Assembly: GCA_947627595.1 (NCBI GenBank)
Contig: CANQWQ010000013.1
Location: 1 to 45,282 of the forward strand
DNA from: an uncultured Clostridia bacterium
GTDB lineage: Bacteria > Bacillota > Clostridia > TANB77 > CAG-508
Direction: 5' to 3'
Length of the DNA stretch: 45,282 nt
Positions 1 through 10,988 of the stretch are shown piece by piece. The translations under genes were made by a program, and so were the position numbers. Numbering within the stretch: position 1 is the first letter of the stretch; each line of letters starts with the position of its first letter. The notes under the pieces are model-generated. The model was not told where the DNA came from and searched no databases. It saw nothing but the letters and a program-made list of their open reading frames with translations.

Positions 1-941
1 ATTTTTATACTCATTTCTTCTGATACTGTTGTTAATATATTATCAAAATCCTTCGTATCACTCGTTCGTGGGAAGTTTATGTCTTTTAAAGGTGTAGCAA
101 AGAAAACGAAGTCTAAATCTATATCATTTGACTCAAATTCGTCTTTAGCCAAAGTTATAACTTTAAATTTATAAATACCCTTTCCATTTACTGTAAGTCT
201 AATTCTTGTTGATCCTTCTTTACATTCTACAATTTGGAAATCTTCTATTTTTTGTGGGGCTGAATAACTACCATTAGCATTTTCTTGTGTTTTAAAATAA
301 TAATATATTTCAGAAATATCTTCAACTTTTCTAGCTATAACTAGCTCTAAGTTTAACTGTGTTCCATAATTTCCTATTTCAATAACAGAGAATTTTTTAT
401 TGTTAGGTCTAGTTGTATAATCAACTTTTGGGTCATTATCCCATTCAGCTTGTTGATGATAAATTTTTCCATTATCAGGATCTTTTATTCCTTTAACTGA
501 ATAAACTGTTCTTGTTGTAAAATCAACTACAACATCATTTATTCCTTTTAAATTAAAATATTTGTTAAGGTCTTGTGTTGTAAATAAAAATGCACTATCA
601 CTAGTAGACAAATTAGGGTAAGCTTCCATAAGTGCTTCTAATTCAGAACTACGATTTGTCATGTTTTTTAAAACTACGAAATCAGCATTATATCTCTCTT
701 TAAAATATGATTGATATGTTCCTGTAGATGCATCACCTTTTATCTCTATAGCATAAGTATCATAATCTGAAGCTATTTCATCTACTAATTTTTGTACTTC
801 GTCAATTTCAGCTTTTGCAGAATTAAATTTCATTTGATTAAATGAATTAACACTAGTAGTAATCGTAATTCCAGCAATGATGAAAATTAGCATGATTGAC
901 GCAACTAATGAAATTAGTGTTATACCTTTTTCATTTCTCAT
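1..941 (-). CDS. Type IV pilin-like (pseudopilin) protein, C-terminus cut by window edge
   Basis: The reading frame is open from an ATG at 941 to the window edge, about 313 codons. The N-terminus MRNEKGITLISLVASIML resembles a class III signal/prepilin motif: a short basic leader, a Gly, then a hydrophobic helix of about 20 residues. The usual Glu at position 5 of the mature part is not evident. The remainder is polar and would lie outside the membrane. A GGAAAGGGA ribosome binding site precedes the ATG. It is last in the ftsK-to-radA operon, 42 bases after the cyclophilin gene. It may be a pseudopilin of a secretion or competence system, or a clostridial protein that only shares the prepilin-type N-terminus. 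No further domain was recognised. Confidence 0.7.
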   Translation of the reverse strand, partial: MRNEKGITLISLVASIMLIFIIAGITITTSVNSFNQMKFNSAKAEIDEVQKLVDEIASDYDTYAIEIKGDASTGTYQSYFKERYNADFVVLKNMTNRSSELEALMEAYPNLSTSDSAFLFTTQDLNKYFNLKGINDVVVDFTTRTVYSVKGIKDPDNGKIYHQQAEWDNDPKVDYTTRPNNKKFSVIEIGNYGTQLNLELVIARKVEDISEIYYYFKTQENANGSYSAPQKIEDFQIVECKEGSTRIRLTVNGKGIYKFKVITLAKDEFESNDIDLDFVFFATPLKDINFPRTSDTKDFDNILTTVSEEMSIK

Positions 942-983
942 AGCACATCCCTTTCCAAACTTTATCATAAGTATTTATAAAAA

Positions 984-1907
984 TTATTGGTTATTATAAT
1001 AATATTGCATGATTAAATCTGACATATATTGATTATAATCAAAAGCTTCTTGATATTCTGGCATTCCATAATCAACGCCATAAGTTTCAACAGTAGCTTT
1101 TGTAATTACTGGTAATGAATCAACTGCAAATTTGTTAATTTTTTGATTATTAGATAATGTTCCTGTTTCATCTGATGAAGTATCTTCACTATCTGTTTGC
1201 TCTAAAGGTAATGATAACATTTTTTCGATTAAGTCCATTCCTTCAATAACTTTACCAAATGCAGCATATTGGCCATTTAAAGTACTATCTTCATCTGTTG
1301 AAATAAAGAATAATGCTTTTCCTGAATTATAACTTTCAGCTTCTAGACCAGTTCCAGCATAATTAGATCTATAAAGACCTACTGTTCCTTTTTCAAATCT
1401 AATTGTATTATCTTCAAAGTCAGCTGCTACAAATTCTCCAGGAATTGAGATTTCATAGTCATCAGCTTCTTTAATATTTTTATTTAAATCACTAGCTTTT
1501 AGTGGTTCTTCCTTAGCTACTTTAGTAGTTGCTGGTGTAGCTGTTTCACCTTCTGGTTGTTCAGTTGTAGTATCTTCACCTTCTTCAGCTTCTACCTCTT
1601 CTTCTGTTAAACTCATTCCAGCTGTAACTGCTCTAGTATCTGTTCCATAAAATACTTTTCCATCATAATATCCGTTTTGTGCAAGTTTTATAATTGTTGC
1701 AACAGTATTTGGAGCATAATCTGGTTCAAGTTCTATTTTAACTTCGCCATATCCTTCAACATCTAATGTTAAGACTGGATTTTTAGCATTTTTATTGTGG
1801 TCTACGCTTTTTACAGCTCTAAAAATTAAAAAGCCTATACCAACAGCTGCTGCGATAATTAAAACGATTAAAATAATTACAAATAATTTTTTTAGTAAGT
1901 TTTTCAT
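984..1907 (-). CDS. Membrane-anchored cyclophilin-type peptidyl-prolyl isomerase
   Basis: The 307-residue protein has an N-terminal membrane helix (about residues 9-30) followed by a cyclophilin-like domain. Visible cyclophilin features are LTLDVEGYGEVKIELEPDYAPNTV, split here as LTLDVEGYG and APNTVATIIKLAQNGYYDG, then a late ALFFIST and YAAFGKVIEGMDLIEKM. An acidic Thr/Glu-rich insertion sits near residues 110-140, where the core would normally continue. Because of this the classical catalytic Arg and Gln positions are not obvious and activity is uncertain. The ATG at 1907 is preferred because AAGGAG lies 11 bases upstream. An upstream GTG overlaps that ribosome binding site. It is likely an extracytoplasmic folding factor, downstream of radA in the same operon. 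Confidence 0.82.
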   Translation of the reverse strand: MKNLLKKLFVIILIVLIIAAAVGIGFLIFRAVKSVDHNKNAKNPVLTLDVEGYGEVKIELEPDYAPNTVATIIKLAQNGYYDGKVFYGTDTRAVTAGMSLTEEEVEAEEGEDTTTEQPEGETATPATTKVAKEEPLKASDLNKNIKEADDYEISIPGEFVAADFEDNTIRFEKGTVGLYRSNYAGTGLEAESYNSGKALFFISTDEDSTLNGQYAAFGKVIEGMDLIEKMLSLPLEQTDSEDTSSDETGTLSNNQKINKFAVDSLPVITKATVETYGVDYGMPEYQEAFDYNQYMSDLIMQYYYNNQ

Positions 1908-1947
1908 TTTGTCAAACACTCCTTGTTATTCTTAAAATTGCTAAAAC

Positions 1948-3307
1948 TTAAGCTAAGTCTAACGCCTTTAAAGCTTCGCTCAAATTTTTCACACCTATTA
2001 TATCTAATTTATACGTATCTTTCAAGTATTTTTTATTACTTTCTGGAATTATACACTTTTTATATCCTAATTTTTCAGCTTCATTAATTCTTTTATCAAT
2101 TAAATTAACATTTCTAACTTCGCCTGTTAAACCAACTTCACCAATTACAACAGTTTTTTTATCAATAGGAATATTTTTTAAACTTGAAACTATTGCAACA
2201 CAAATTCCTAAATCTATTGCAGGCTCATTAATTTTAATTCCGCTTACAACATTTAAATAAATATCTTGATTTCCAAGTGATACCCTAGATTTTTTCTCTA
2301 AAACTGCAGATAAAAGTGTTAATCTATTATAGTCAATTCCAATTGAATTTCTTCTAGGTAATCCGAAAAAGCTCTGTGTAACTAAAGCTTGAAGCTCAAT
2401 CAAAAGTGGTCTTGAACCTTCAATAGAAACAATTATAACTGTTCCACTTGAACCTGCACTTTCTTTATTTGAAATTAATATTGATGATGGATCTAAAATT
2501 TCTACTAAACCTTCATTTTCCATCTCAAACATTCCGATTTCGTTTGTTGAGCCAAATCTATTTTTAACTCCACGCAAAATTCTATATGAAAAATATTTTT
2601 CACCTTCTAGATATAAAACTGTATCTACCATGTGCTCTAAAACTCTAGGTCCAGCTATTGTTCCGTCTTTTGTTACATGTCCGATAATAATTGTTGTTAT
2701 TCCTTTATATTTACAAGTTTTCATGATTCTAGCTGTAATCTCTCTAACTTGTGAAACACTGCCTGCGCTAGATGTTATATCATCTGAATAAATAGTTTGA
2801 ATAGAATCAATTATAACAAATTCTGGATCATGTTTTTCAATCTGTGCTTCAATATTATCAATATCTGTTTCTGCTAAAAATAGTAAATTATCTTTATCAA
2901 CTTTTAATCTATCTGCTCTTAGTTTAATTTGCTCAGCAGATTCCTCGCCAGAAACATATAACATTTTTCCTTCAAGATTTATACTATTGCAAATTTGAAG
3001 AATTAATGTTGATTTTCCAATTCCTGGTTCACCACCAATTAAAGTTAATGATCCTTTAACAAAACCACCGCCTAAAACTCTGTCTAGCTCACCTATTCCA
3101 GTTTTAATTCTAGTTGTAGTTTTATTCATTACTACTTCATTTAGTTTTACTGCATCTGTCGATTCTTTTCTAGAAGCTGTTCCCTTTTTTTCTACATCTT
3201 TTTCTTCATAAAAACTGTTCCAGCTACCACAAGATGGACATTTTCCAAGCCATTTTGGTGATTCATAACCGACAATCACTACAAACAAAAATCGTTTTTG
3301 TTTTCAT
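1948..3307 (-). CDS. radA: DNA repair/recombination protein RadA (with one CGG +1 shift)
   Basis: RadA is a RecA-like ATPase that helps branch migration and processing of recombination intermediates. In order it has an N-terminal C4 zinc finger, Walker A GGEPGIGKSTL, the RadA-specific KNRFGSTNEIG motif and a C-terminal Lon-protease-like domain. The ATG at 3307 overlaps the upstream stop as TAATG, which suggests translational coupling. The frame breaks at codon 13, an in-frame CGG at 3269-3271. Dropping its C joins MKTKTIFVCSDC to GYESPKWLGKCPSC, giving the complete Cys4 finger and 452 residues, the normal family length. Without the shift translation stops two codons later (CGG TTA TGA), and an internal start would lose the first two zinc ligands. 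Confidence 0.95.
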
Positions 3308-5161
3308 TACAACATCCCTTTTTCTAATAATTTTTGTAAAGTAATAATAAACATCGCATGGCTCCAAGATAAGCCTAAAACCCATTTTGGTTTTAATGTG
3401 ACATTATCAATTTGCTCTGCTAAAAGTCCATTATCACAAGCTGTATTTACGACAAAATTAAAACATTGTAAAGCGTCATCTTTTCTGTTAGTTTCTATAT
3501 AATATAGAGCCATCCATAATGTAGCTATTACCCATGGATTTCCTCCAACATATGTGTCATTTTCATATCTCATAAATCCGCCTGTATATGTTCTAATTGT
3601 AATTTCCATCTTTTGTACTGTATTTAACATTTCTCGAGAATCTGGTTCTAACATTCCAAATGGTATACAAGGTGCTAAAAGACTAATATCCATTCTAGAA
3701 TCGTCAAGACTTCTGACAAATGTCTTTAAATCTTCATTAAAGAAAGTTTCTAATATATATTGTTTTAATTTTAAACTATATTCATCTAGTTCCATATTTT
3801 CTCTACCATTAGCTGGCAAAACTACTACATTTAGTTTCATCGCAGCTCTAAAAGCAGAATAAATATTAACTAATGAATAAAGTGAAATTCCTTCATATTC
3901 TTCCCATAAATTATAGCTTTTTCTAAATTTAAACTCTTTTGATAAAATATCATCAACATAAAGTTTTAAATATTCAATAGCTTTATTTATCATTGTTGTA
4001 TTTTTCTTTAGAAAATCCATATCTTTAATTCTTAAATAATGATCATAAATTCCAACAATAACAGCAGCTGTTTCATCAATTTGATATCCCCAAGAAGGTG
4101 CGAGTCTTCCATCTGTATAAAATCTCTGCTCCCATCTTCCTGTTTCGCTTTGAGTCATTCTGCAAAAATCACTGTAAAATTTAGAAGTTTCTTCTTCCAT
4201 TCCAATTATATCTTGTGCTTTTGTAATAAAAACAGAATCTCTAGGCCAGCAATAAGAATATCTTCCGCATTTTGTTTTATATTCGTCTATTTCGATTCCT
4301 GCTGACATTCCACCTGTTTCTTTGTTTTGTAAAAGTGGATATAGAAGAATTGTTCTAGAATAAATTTCTTTTATTTTTTCATCTAATTTAGAATTTAAAA
4401 TATTTAATTTATCATGATTTACAACAAATTTTTTCCAATAGTCAATTGTTTGTGTAAATAATTCATTAACATCTAAAGATTTAATTCTTTCGATATCTTT
4501 TCCCAAAGTTTCAAAATTTGTTTCTTTTACCACAATGAATATGGAAATTCTATATTCATCATTCGGATGAAGGGTTCCAATATCGTAAGAAATGGCTGAA
4601 TTATTAGATAAACCAACATAATCTTTACCTCCTATATTTCCTGTCCAGATAGTACTTTCTACATCATTTATTTGATAAGAATATAAATTTTGACTAGAAA
4701 ATACTGAAAAAGTATAATCATGATTATATTGAATTAGACTATTATATTTTATAAGTCCTGATGTATCATTATTGATATCTGACAATAATTTTGAATTTGC
4801 CAATAAATTTACATTTAAATCAACTGGACTTTCATTTTTAATTAAATAATTTCTAACAAGCACATTTTCATCTAATGGAACAAAGTCTGTTTGCAAAATT
4901 CTTAATGAAAAATAAGTATTAAAAATTTCAGTTTGCAAAATATTAGTATTTTGAATATATCTCTGCATATATGTATTATTTACATCATCATGTAGAGAAA
5001 TATTTAAAGAATCATTTATTTTAACGCTCATTTTGAAAAAGTCTACAAACTGCTTAAAATCTGGTTGCGGATAGAATAATCTTAATATTTCTCCTGTTTT
5101 AGAAAATGTAGCAGTAATTTTTCCATTTCCGAATTACCGCATCATTATAATATTTATCCAT
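3307..5161 (-). CDS. Glycoside hydrolase family 15-like (glucoamylase-type) protein (one CGG +1 shift)
   Basis: The protein resembles bacterial GH15 glucoamylase/trehalase-like enzymes, which hydrolyse alpha-glucosides by an (alpha/alpha)6 barrel. An N-terminal beta domain is followed from about residue 270 by CGRYSYCWPRDS, the family's substrate-binding Trp-Pro-Arg-Asp. Later come SWGYQIDETAAVIVGI with a likely catalytic Glu, and VGGNPWVIATLWMALYY. The start is the ATG at 5161, three bases after the preceding stop. At codon 11 a CGG (5129-5131) breaks the frame. Skipping the C joins MDKYYNDAVI to GNGKITATFSKTGEI, restoring an N-terminal GNG..ITATFS segment like that of relatives, for a total of 617 residues. 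There is no signal peptide, so it is probably cytoplasmic glycan turnover. Substrate unknown. Confidence 0.85.
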
Positions 5162-5163
5162 AT

Positions 5164-6824
5164 TTACTCCCCAATAATTTTATTTATATGTGCTTGTAAT
5201 TCTTTGATTCTTTCACTTAAACTTATAATATCTTCATCATCTGTTTCTAATTTAGAATCTTTGATGTCTTCTCCAATATCTGCCATTGATTCAATCAAGT
5301 TTTCAATATTATCAAGCACCTCAAATTTTCTAGCAAGTTTTCTATATTCAATTTCTTCGTTTTCATTATATTCACAAGGTGGATTTGTTGAGCCATCTAA
5401 TGTATAAGTCTCTCCGAAACTTGGAATTGTAACTTTAACTTCAGAAGTTGATTCAATTTTATTTTTTAATTCTATTTGGCTTTCTTCTTCACCATGAACT
5501 AAAAAGATATGTTTTGGTGGATTTGTAAATGAATATACAAAGTTTAAAAGCCACTCTTGATCAGCATGTCCAGAATAACCTTCAATATATTCAATTCTAG
5601 CATTTACCGCAATTTCTTCGCCAAATAGTTTTACCTTTTTAGCTCCATTAACAATTGAATGTCCTAGAGTTCCAGGAACTTGGTATCCAACAAAAAGGAT
5701 TGTTGAATTTTCTTTCCAAAGGTTATGTTTTAAATGATGTTTAATTCTACCAACATCACACATTCCGGCTTGCTGATAAAATTATACATGGTTCTTCTCT
5801 TTCGTTTAATTCTTTAGATTCTTCAGCTGTAACTGTAAACTTAAGTCCAGGAAATTCTAGAGGATGATCTCCTGATTTAATCTTTTCTTGAATTTCATCT
5901 TCAAAAAGTTCTGTATTTTTCTTAAATATTTCAGTAGCTGAAATCGCTAGAGGGCTATCTACAAACACATCTGCTTTCATAAGTTTTTCATATTTTTTGA
6001 AAAACTCTTCATCTTGAGCTCCTCTTTCTTCTTTTAATTTATCAATTTCATATAAAATTTCTTGTGTTCTTCCGAACAGCAAATGAAGGAATTACAACTG
6101 TTCCACCTTTATCTAGAGTTTCAGAAACTATATCTAGGAATGCTTCAGCTTTTGTATCATTTCTAATATGAAGTCTATTTCCATAAGTAGATTCCATTAC
6201 AACATAATCAGCATTTGAAATCATTGTAGGTGAATCTAAAAGTGGTAAATCGTTATTTCCTAAGTCACCTGTAAATACAGCTTTTGTAGTTTTTCCATCT
6301 TCTTGAACCCAAATCTCAATTATTGCAGAACCTAACATATGACCAGCATCATTAAACCTAACACTAATATTGTCGTCAATATCAATTATGTCATCATAAT
6401 CAACAGGTCTAAAAATTTCTTGACATTTAATTGCTTCTTCTGCTGTATATAATGGAGGAAGTGGAGCTTTTCCTTCACGAATTCTCTTTCTATTTCTCCA
6501 TTCAATTTCAGTTTCTTGAATATGACCACTATCTGGAAGCATTATAGAACATAAGTCACATGTAGCTTTTGTAGCATAAATAGGATTTCTATAGCCTTCA
6601 TTATATAGTTTTGGAATTCTACCAGAGTGATCTATATGAGCATGTGTTAATAAAACAAAATCAATTTCATTTATGTCATATGGAAATGGATCAGAATTAT
6701 CATATTCTTCTGTAATTTTTCCTTGGTACATTCCACAATCAACTAAAAATTTCTTACCAGCAGCTTCAACCAAATGGTTAGAACCTGTAACTGTTTTAGC
6801 AGCTCCATAAAAAGATATTTTCAT
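5164..6824 (-). CDS. Metallo-beta-lactamase / beta-CASP RNA-processing-type hydrolase (two CGG +1 shifts)
   Basis: This is a 552-residue protein of the YSH1/CPSF73-like family (MBL fold, beta-CASP insert, C-terminal RMMBL segment), whose members cut or degrade RNA. The metal site is seen as LLTHAHIDHSG, with downstream DAGHMLGS and VFTGDLGN. The gene looks like three overlapping pieces because of two in-frame CGG codons. The first, at 6072-6074, separates IPSFAV from GRTQEILYEID. The second, at 5765-5767, separates IILSAS from GMCDVGRIKHHL. Both lost residues are conserved glycines of beta-CASP motifs (FAVGRTQE, LSASGMC). Removing each C restores a single uninterrupted protein. It sits in the ftsK-radA operon and is not RNase J by its N-terminus. 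Confidence 0.92.
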
Positions 6825-6849
6825 CTGTACTCCTTCTTTACTTTATATC

Positions 6850-8358
6850 TTAAGTAAATAATTTATAAATTTTTCCTTGTTTTACATCAAAGTTCTTCTT
6901 TGAAAAAGTTCCTTTAATTTCAAATTCTTTTTCAAAAACTTCACTTTCATAAGTTTTTATTTTTACTGAATCTTCTTTTATATCAATTTCAAATTTTAGC
7001 GATTTTAAATCTATTATTTTTGTATCTAAAATAGTATTTATGATTTCTTCGTTTAAATTATCATCTATAGCAATTCTCTTAATATTTTCAAGTAAAACTA
7101 ATTTATGAATAGCTTGTTTTGTAACTACATCTAAAAGCCCTCTTAAATTATCAACATCTCTAATTTGAAGTTCTTCAGTAATATATAAATATCTATAATA
7201 TCTCATTTTGAAAATCAAATTTTCTAAACCTTCAGTATCATCTGTTTCATAGCAATTATCTTTTAAAACTTTTATAAATTCTTCTTGAAGTTTTATAATT
7301 GTTTCATCTTTATCTTGAGGATTTTCAGTATTTATCTCAATAAATTTTTCTAGTTCTCTTTTATAATTCATATAATTTATAGGATTCATATTTGCTGTAA
7401 GTCTAGAAATCTCTGTAACTACTTTTTCTTTTCGAGCCTCAAGCATTTTTTTATAAACACCGATTGTAGCATATTTCTTTGATTCTTCGACTTTCTTATT
7501 TCTCTCAAGATATTCTTTTCTCATTAATTCTTTATTATTTAAAATAAGAGTTAGTTTTTCTAATTCTTTTAAATACTTAAGTTTAACGTTTTTTATATTT
7601 TCAAAATAAGAAATTTTATCAGAAATTGTTTCTAATTCTTTTTTCTTTAATTCTAGTTCTTTATTTGTCTTCGTTTTTTCTTTTGAATTTAATCTTATAA
7701 CTAGATATTTGCATAAAACATCAAAATAGCCTGTTTTACCAAAATATTTTTTTATCTCATGTAGTGAGCTATTATCTTTAGAATCTTCAGCTCTCCACTG
7801 TTCCATAAATAAATTTCCAAACATTATAACAAAGTTTTGATAAATAAGATTATCTTTAATATAACTTTTTTGTTTAGAATTTACGTCCCATGACCAACCG
7901 CTAAAATCAGTTAATATCTCTAAAATATTAGCAATATAGCCATTTGCCAAAGTTCTTTGAAATGAAGTTTTATATTCAAAATTGTCTGGCATATAAAAAT
8001 ATTTTGGCATTATATCTGAAATTCCATATAATAATGACATTTCTGTAGGATAACAAAGTAAGCTTCTTTCTTTCTCATTTGTTAAAGCTAAAACTTTATT
8101 TTTCTTTAAAACATCATTTTCTTCAGGCTCAATAAGTTTTATATTGTCACAATATTTTTTTATTGTATCTAAGATTAGATTTAAAAACTCATCTTTTGTT
8201 GTATCTATATTTTTAATAGTTGCATAATCATCATAAAACTCTTCTATTTTGTAAATCATACTAAATAGCAAGCTTTTTGAATTTGAAGAAAAATATTTAG
8301 AATCTAAGATTTTTTCTAATATTAAATTATAATCAGCGTCTGCCTTAAATAATTTCAT
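6850..8358 (-). CDS. Conserved-looking hypothetical protein, coiled-coil rich
   Basis: The 502-residue protein has no family I recognise. It has no signal peptide or membrane helix. The centre (about residues 225-330) is rich in Lys, Glu and Leu and looks like a coiled coil. The flanking parts are helical, with many Asn, Ile and Lys residues as expected of an AT-rich genome. The ATG at 8358 overlaps the stop of ftsK/spoIIIE as TAATG, and the metallo-beta-lactamase gene begins 25 bases downstream, so it is in the operon and probably translationally coupled. The frame is intact and contains no in-frame CGG. Function unknown. Confidence 0.75.
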   Translation of the reverse strand: MKLFKADADYNLILEKILDSKYFSSNSKSLLFSMIYKIEEFYDDYATIKNIDTTKDEFLNLILDTIKKYCDNIKLIEPEENDVLKKNKVLALTNEKERSLLCYPTEMSLLYGISDIMPKYFYMPDNFEYKTSFQRTLANGYIANILEILTDFSGWSWDVNSKQKSYIKDNLIYQNFVIMFGNLFMEQWRAEDSKDNSSLHEIKKYFGKTGYFDVLCKYLVIRLNSKEKTKTNKELELKKKELETISDKISYFENIKNVKLKYLKELEKLTLILNNKELMRKEYLERNKKVEESKKYATIGVYKKMLEARKEKVVTEISRLTANMNPINYMNYKRELEKFIEINTENPQDKDETIIKLQEEFIKVLKDNCYETDDTEGLENLIFKMRYYRYLYITEELQIRDVDNLRGLLDVVTKQAIHKLVLLENIKRIAIDDNLNEEIINTILDTKIIDLKSLKFEIDIKEDSVKIKTYESEVFEKEFEIKGTFSKKNFDVKQGKIYKLFT

Positions 8359-10836
8359 TAATCCTCTTCACTTTCTTCTTGGTCTTCATCATCTGTATTT
8401 GTATTAGTAACTGTAGCAGTATTGTTGACAGAAGGGCTCATATTTAACTCTTGCCAACGTTCTTTAGAAATTAAAACTTCTCTTGGTTTGCTTCCAGCAT
8501 AACCAGAAATAATTCCTCTTGCTTCCATCTGGTCGATTATTCTACCGAGCTCTCGCATATCCAACTTTAAATCTTCTTTGAATAAATGATGTTGAAGCTT
8601 GACCTATTTCAATAACGCTTTCAATTGCTTCATTTAAAAGTGGATCCATGTCATCTTCATCATCCATTTCTTCATCTTTCTCTTTATCAGATTTATTAGA
8701 ATTTTCGATTTGTTCGATAATATCTTGATTATAAGTAACAGTACCGTTTGACTTAATAAATCCAACGATATTTTCAACTTCATCATCTGAAACAAATGCA
8801 CCTTGAATTCTAGTAGGTTTTGAAGCACCTATTGGATAAAATAACATATCGCCTTTTCCTAAAAGTTTTTCAGCTCCAGCCATGTCTAAGATTGTTCTAG
8901 AATCTATTTGAGAAGATACTGCAAAAGCAATTCTTGAAGGAACATTTGCTTTAATAAGACCTGTGATTACATCAACAGAAGGTCTTTGTGTTGCAATAAC
9001 TAAATGCATTCCAGCAGCTCTAGCTTTTTGAGCTAATCTACAAATTGCATCTTCGACATCTTTTGCAGCAACCATCATTAAATCTGCAAGCTCGTCTACG
9101 ATTATTACAATTTGAGGTAATGGTCTATGTTCAGTTCCTTCAACTGAATGATTATATCCTTTTAAATCTCTAACACCTTGTTTTGCAAATAATGTATATC
9201 TATTTTCCATTTCTTGAACAGCCCATGCAAGTGCACCTGCGGCTTTTTTAGGATCTGTTACAACTGGAATTAATAAATGTGGAATTCCATTATAAACAGA
9301 AAGCTCAACAACTTTTGGGTCAACCATTAAAAGTTTAACTTCACTAGGTTTTGATTTATATAAAATACTTGTAATTAAAGAATTTACACATACAGATTTT
9401 CCAGAACCTGTAGAACCAGCGATTAACATGTGAGGCATCTTAGCGATATCAGCAACAACTGGTTCACCAGCTATATCTTTTCCAAGTGCCATTGATACTT
9501 TTGATGATGCACTTTGGAAAGCATCTGATTCTAGAACATCACGAAGTGGAACAATATCTCTTTGACTATTTGGAATTTCAATTCCAACTGCTTGCTTTCC
9601 AGGAATTGGAGCTTCGATTCTTATAGTTTCAGCAGCTAAATTTAAAGCTATATCATCTGCAAGTTTAGCTATTTTACTAACTCTAACACCTTCAGCAGGT
9701 TTTAGTTCAAATCTAGTAATTGCAGGACCAACAGAGTAATTTTCAACTTTAGCAGCAACACCAAAACTATGTAAAGTTTTTTGTAATTTTAAAGCAGTTT
9801 CTGATAAAGCTTTGTTTCCGCCTCTAGAGGCTTTAGAATTTCCCTCTTTCATAAGTTCTAGTGGTGGGAATTCATAAACATCATCTTCTTCAGATGTTGT
9901 ATTATGTTCTAATTGTAAAATCTCTTGAGTTTTCTCTTCTTTTTCAACAGCTTGTTTTACAAATAGTCCACTTAATTCATTAGGATTAGCAGCTGGAGCT
10001 GATTCTTGAGTTGTTTTACCATTCTCAACAATTTCTCCACTTCCATCTCCATGTCTAAATAAGCCTTTAATTTTTCCTTCTTTTTTAGGCTCAGGTTCAG
10101 CAAATTCGCCTAAGTTCATTTTTATTTGATCATCTTGAAGTTGAATATCTTCAAGTTTTTGACGTTTTCCTTTTGGCTCGTCATCTATTGAAATATTAGC
10201 AACTCTAGTTTTTCTCTTTTCTTCTCTAACTAATCTTCTAGCTTCTAATTCTTCAATACGAGCTTCTTTATTTTCTTCCATCTTATCTTGTAAATCTAAT
10301 AACCAATTTGATGGACTAAATCCAAATGTAAATATTGCTAATAATGAAGTTAAGCCTAATGAAACGACTGCAGCTCCAAAATAATCAAATAAACTAACTA
10401 ATGGATATGCGATAACTGCTCCAATTGTTCCTCCACCTTTATTTAAAACACCTAAATTATAGGCAGCTTGTGTAACTGTTTCAAATCCTTTAGTTTTATC
10501 AATATTTCCGAGTGACATCTGATAAATTGTAAAACATGATGAAACAAATCCTAATAAAAGCAAAATCTGAAAAATCTTTGACTTTATAAATTTTCCATTA
10601 TCTTTTGTAACTGCAAAAGCAGCTCCAAAAATGGCAACTGGAATTATATATTTAATTATTCCAAAACATCCTCCTAAAAATGGTCCTAATGTCTCTCCCA
10701 TTGAACCAGCATTACCATATATAATAACACATGAAAGTATTCCCAAAATTATCAATAATACTACAGCAATATCAGGATCCATTCCTTTTGAAGCGGTAGT
10801 AGCTTTTCTTCTAGTAGATTTTCTCTTTCTAGCCAT
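8358..10836 (-). CDS. ftsK: FtsK/SpoIIIE DNA translocase (one CGG +1 shift before the end of the gamma domain)
   Basis: The 825-residue DNA pump moves chromosome ends through the division or sporulation septum. The N-terminus has four or so membrane helices (residues 20-175), then a charged linker. The motor domain follows, with Walker A GSTGSGKSVCVNSLI, LLMVDPKVVELSVYNGIPHL, Walker B IVIIVDELADLMM and ATQRPSVDVITGLIKAN. The C-terminal gamma winged helix, which reads orienting DNA sequences, is split by an in-frame CGG at 8545-8547. Skipping the C joins FKVGYARA to GRIIDQMEARGIISG, exactly the family's recognition helix. Without the shift the protein ends at once and loses part of gamma and a short acidic tail. 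Whether it acts as FtsK or SpoIIIE cannot be told here. Confidence 0.95.
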
Positions 10837-10903
10837 AATTAACCCCTTTTCTTAAATTTATCTATATAAATGAATGCAGAATTATCTAATATATCACATT
10901 AAA

Positions 10904-10932
10904 ATTTTATATATAATTTTAAAAAAAGTCAA
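10904..10932 (-). promoter_or_regulatory. Promoter for the ftsK-radA operon
   Basis: The -35 TTGACT (10927-10932) and -10 TAAAAT (10904-10909) are separated by exactly 17 bases. They lie about 70 bases upstream of the ftsK ATG at 10836, which has an AAGGGG binding site. No other promoter of this quality precedes the operon. Confidence 0.7.
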
Positions 10933-10953
10933 TGAATATGAGGTAAAAAAGGT

Positions 10954-10984
10954 CAAAAAAAATCTACTCTTTAAAGTAGATTTT
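10954..10984 (-). terminator. Intrinsic terminator after the coiled-coil gene
   Basis: The arms AAAATCTACT and AGTAGATTTT (10959-10968, 10975-10984) form a 10-bp stem with a short loop, followed on the minus strand by a run of T. It lies directly after the stop of the 10989-11468 gene and just before the ftsK promoter. Confidence 0.8.
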
Positions 10985-10988
10985 CTTA

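Noticed and set aside
8358-8564. Separate 68-residue gene after ftsK
   Set aside because: It is the out-of-frame C-terminal end of FtsK/SpoIIIE, joined by the CGG shift at 8545-8547; the sequence matches the gamma domain.
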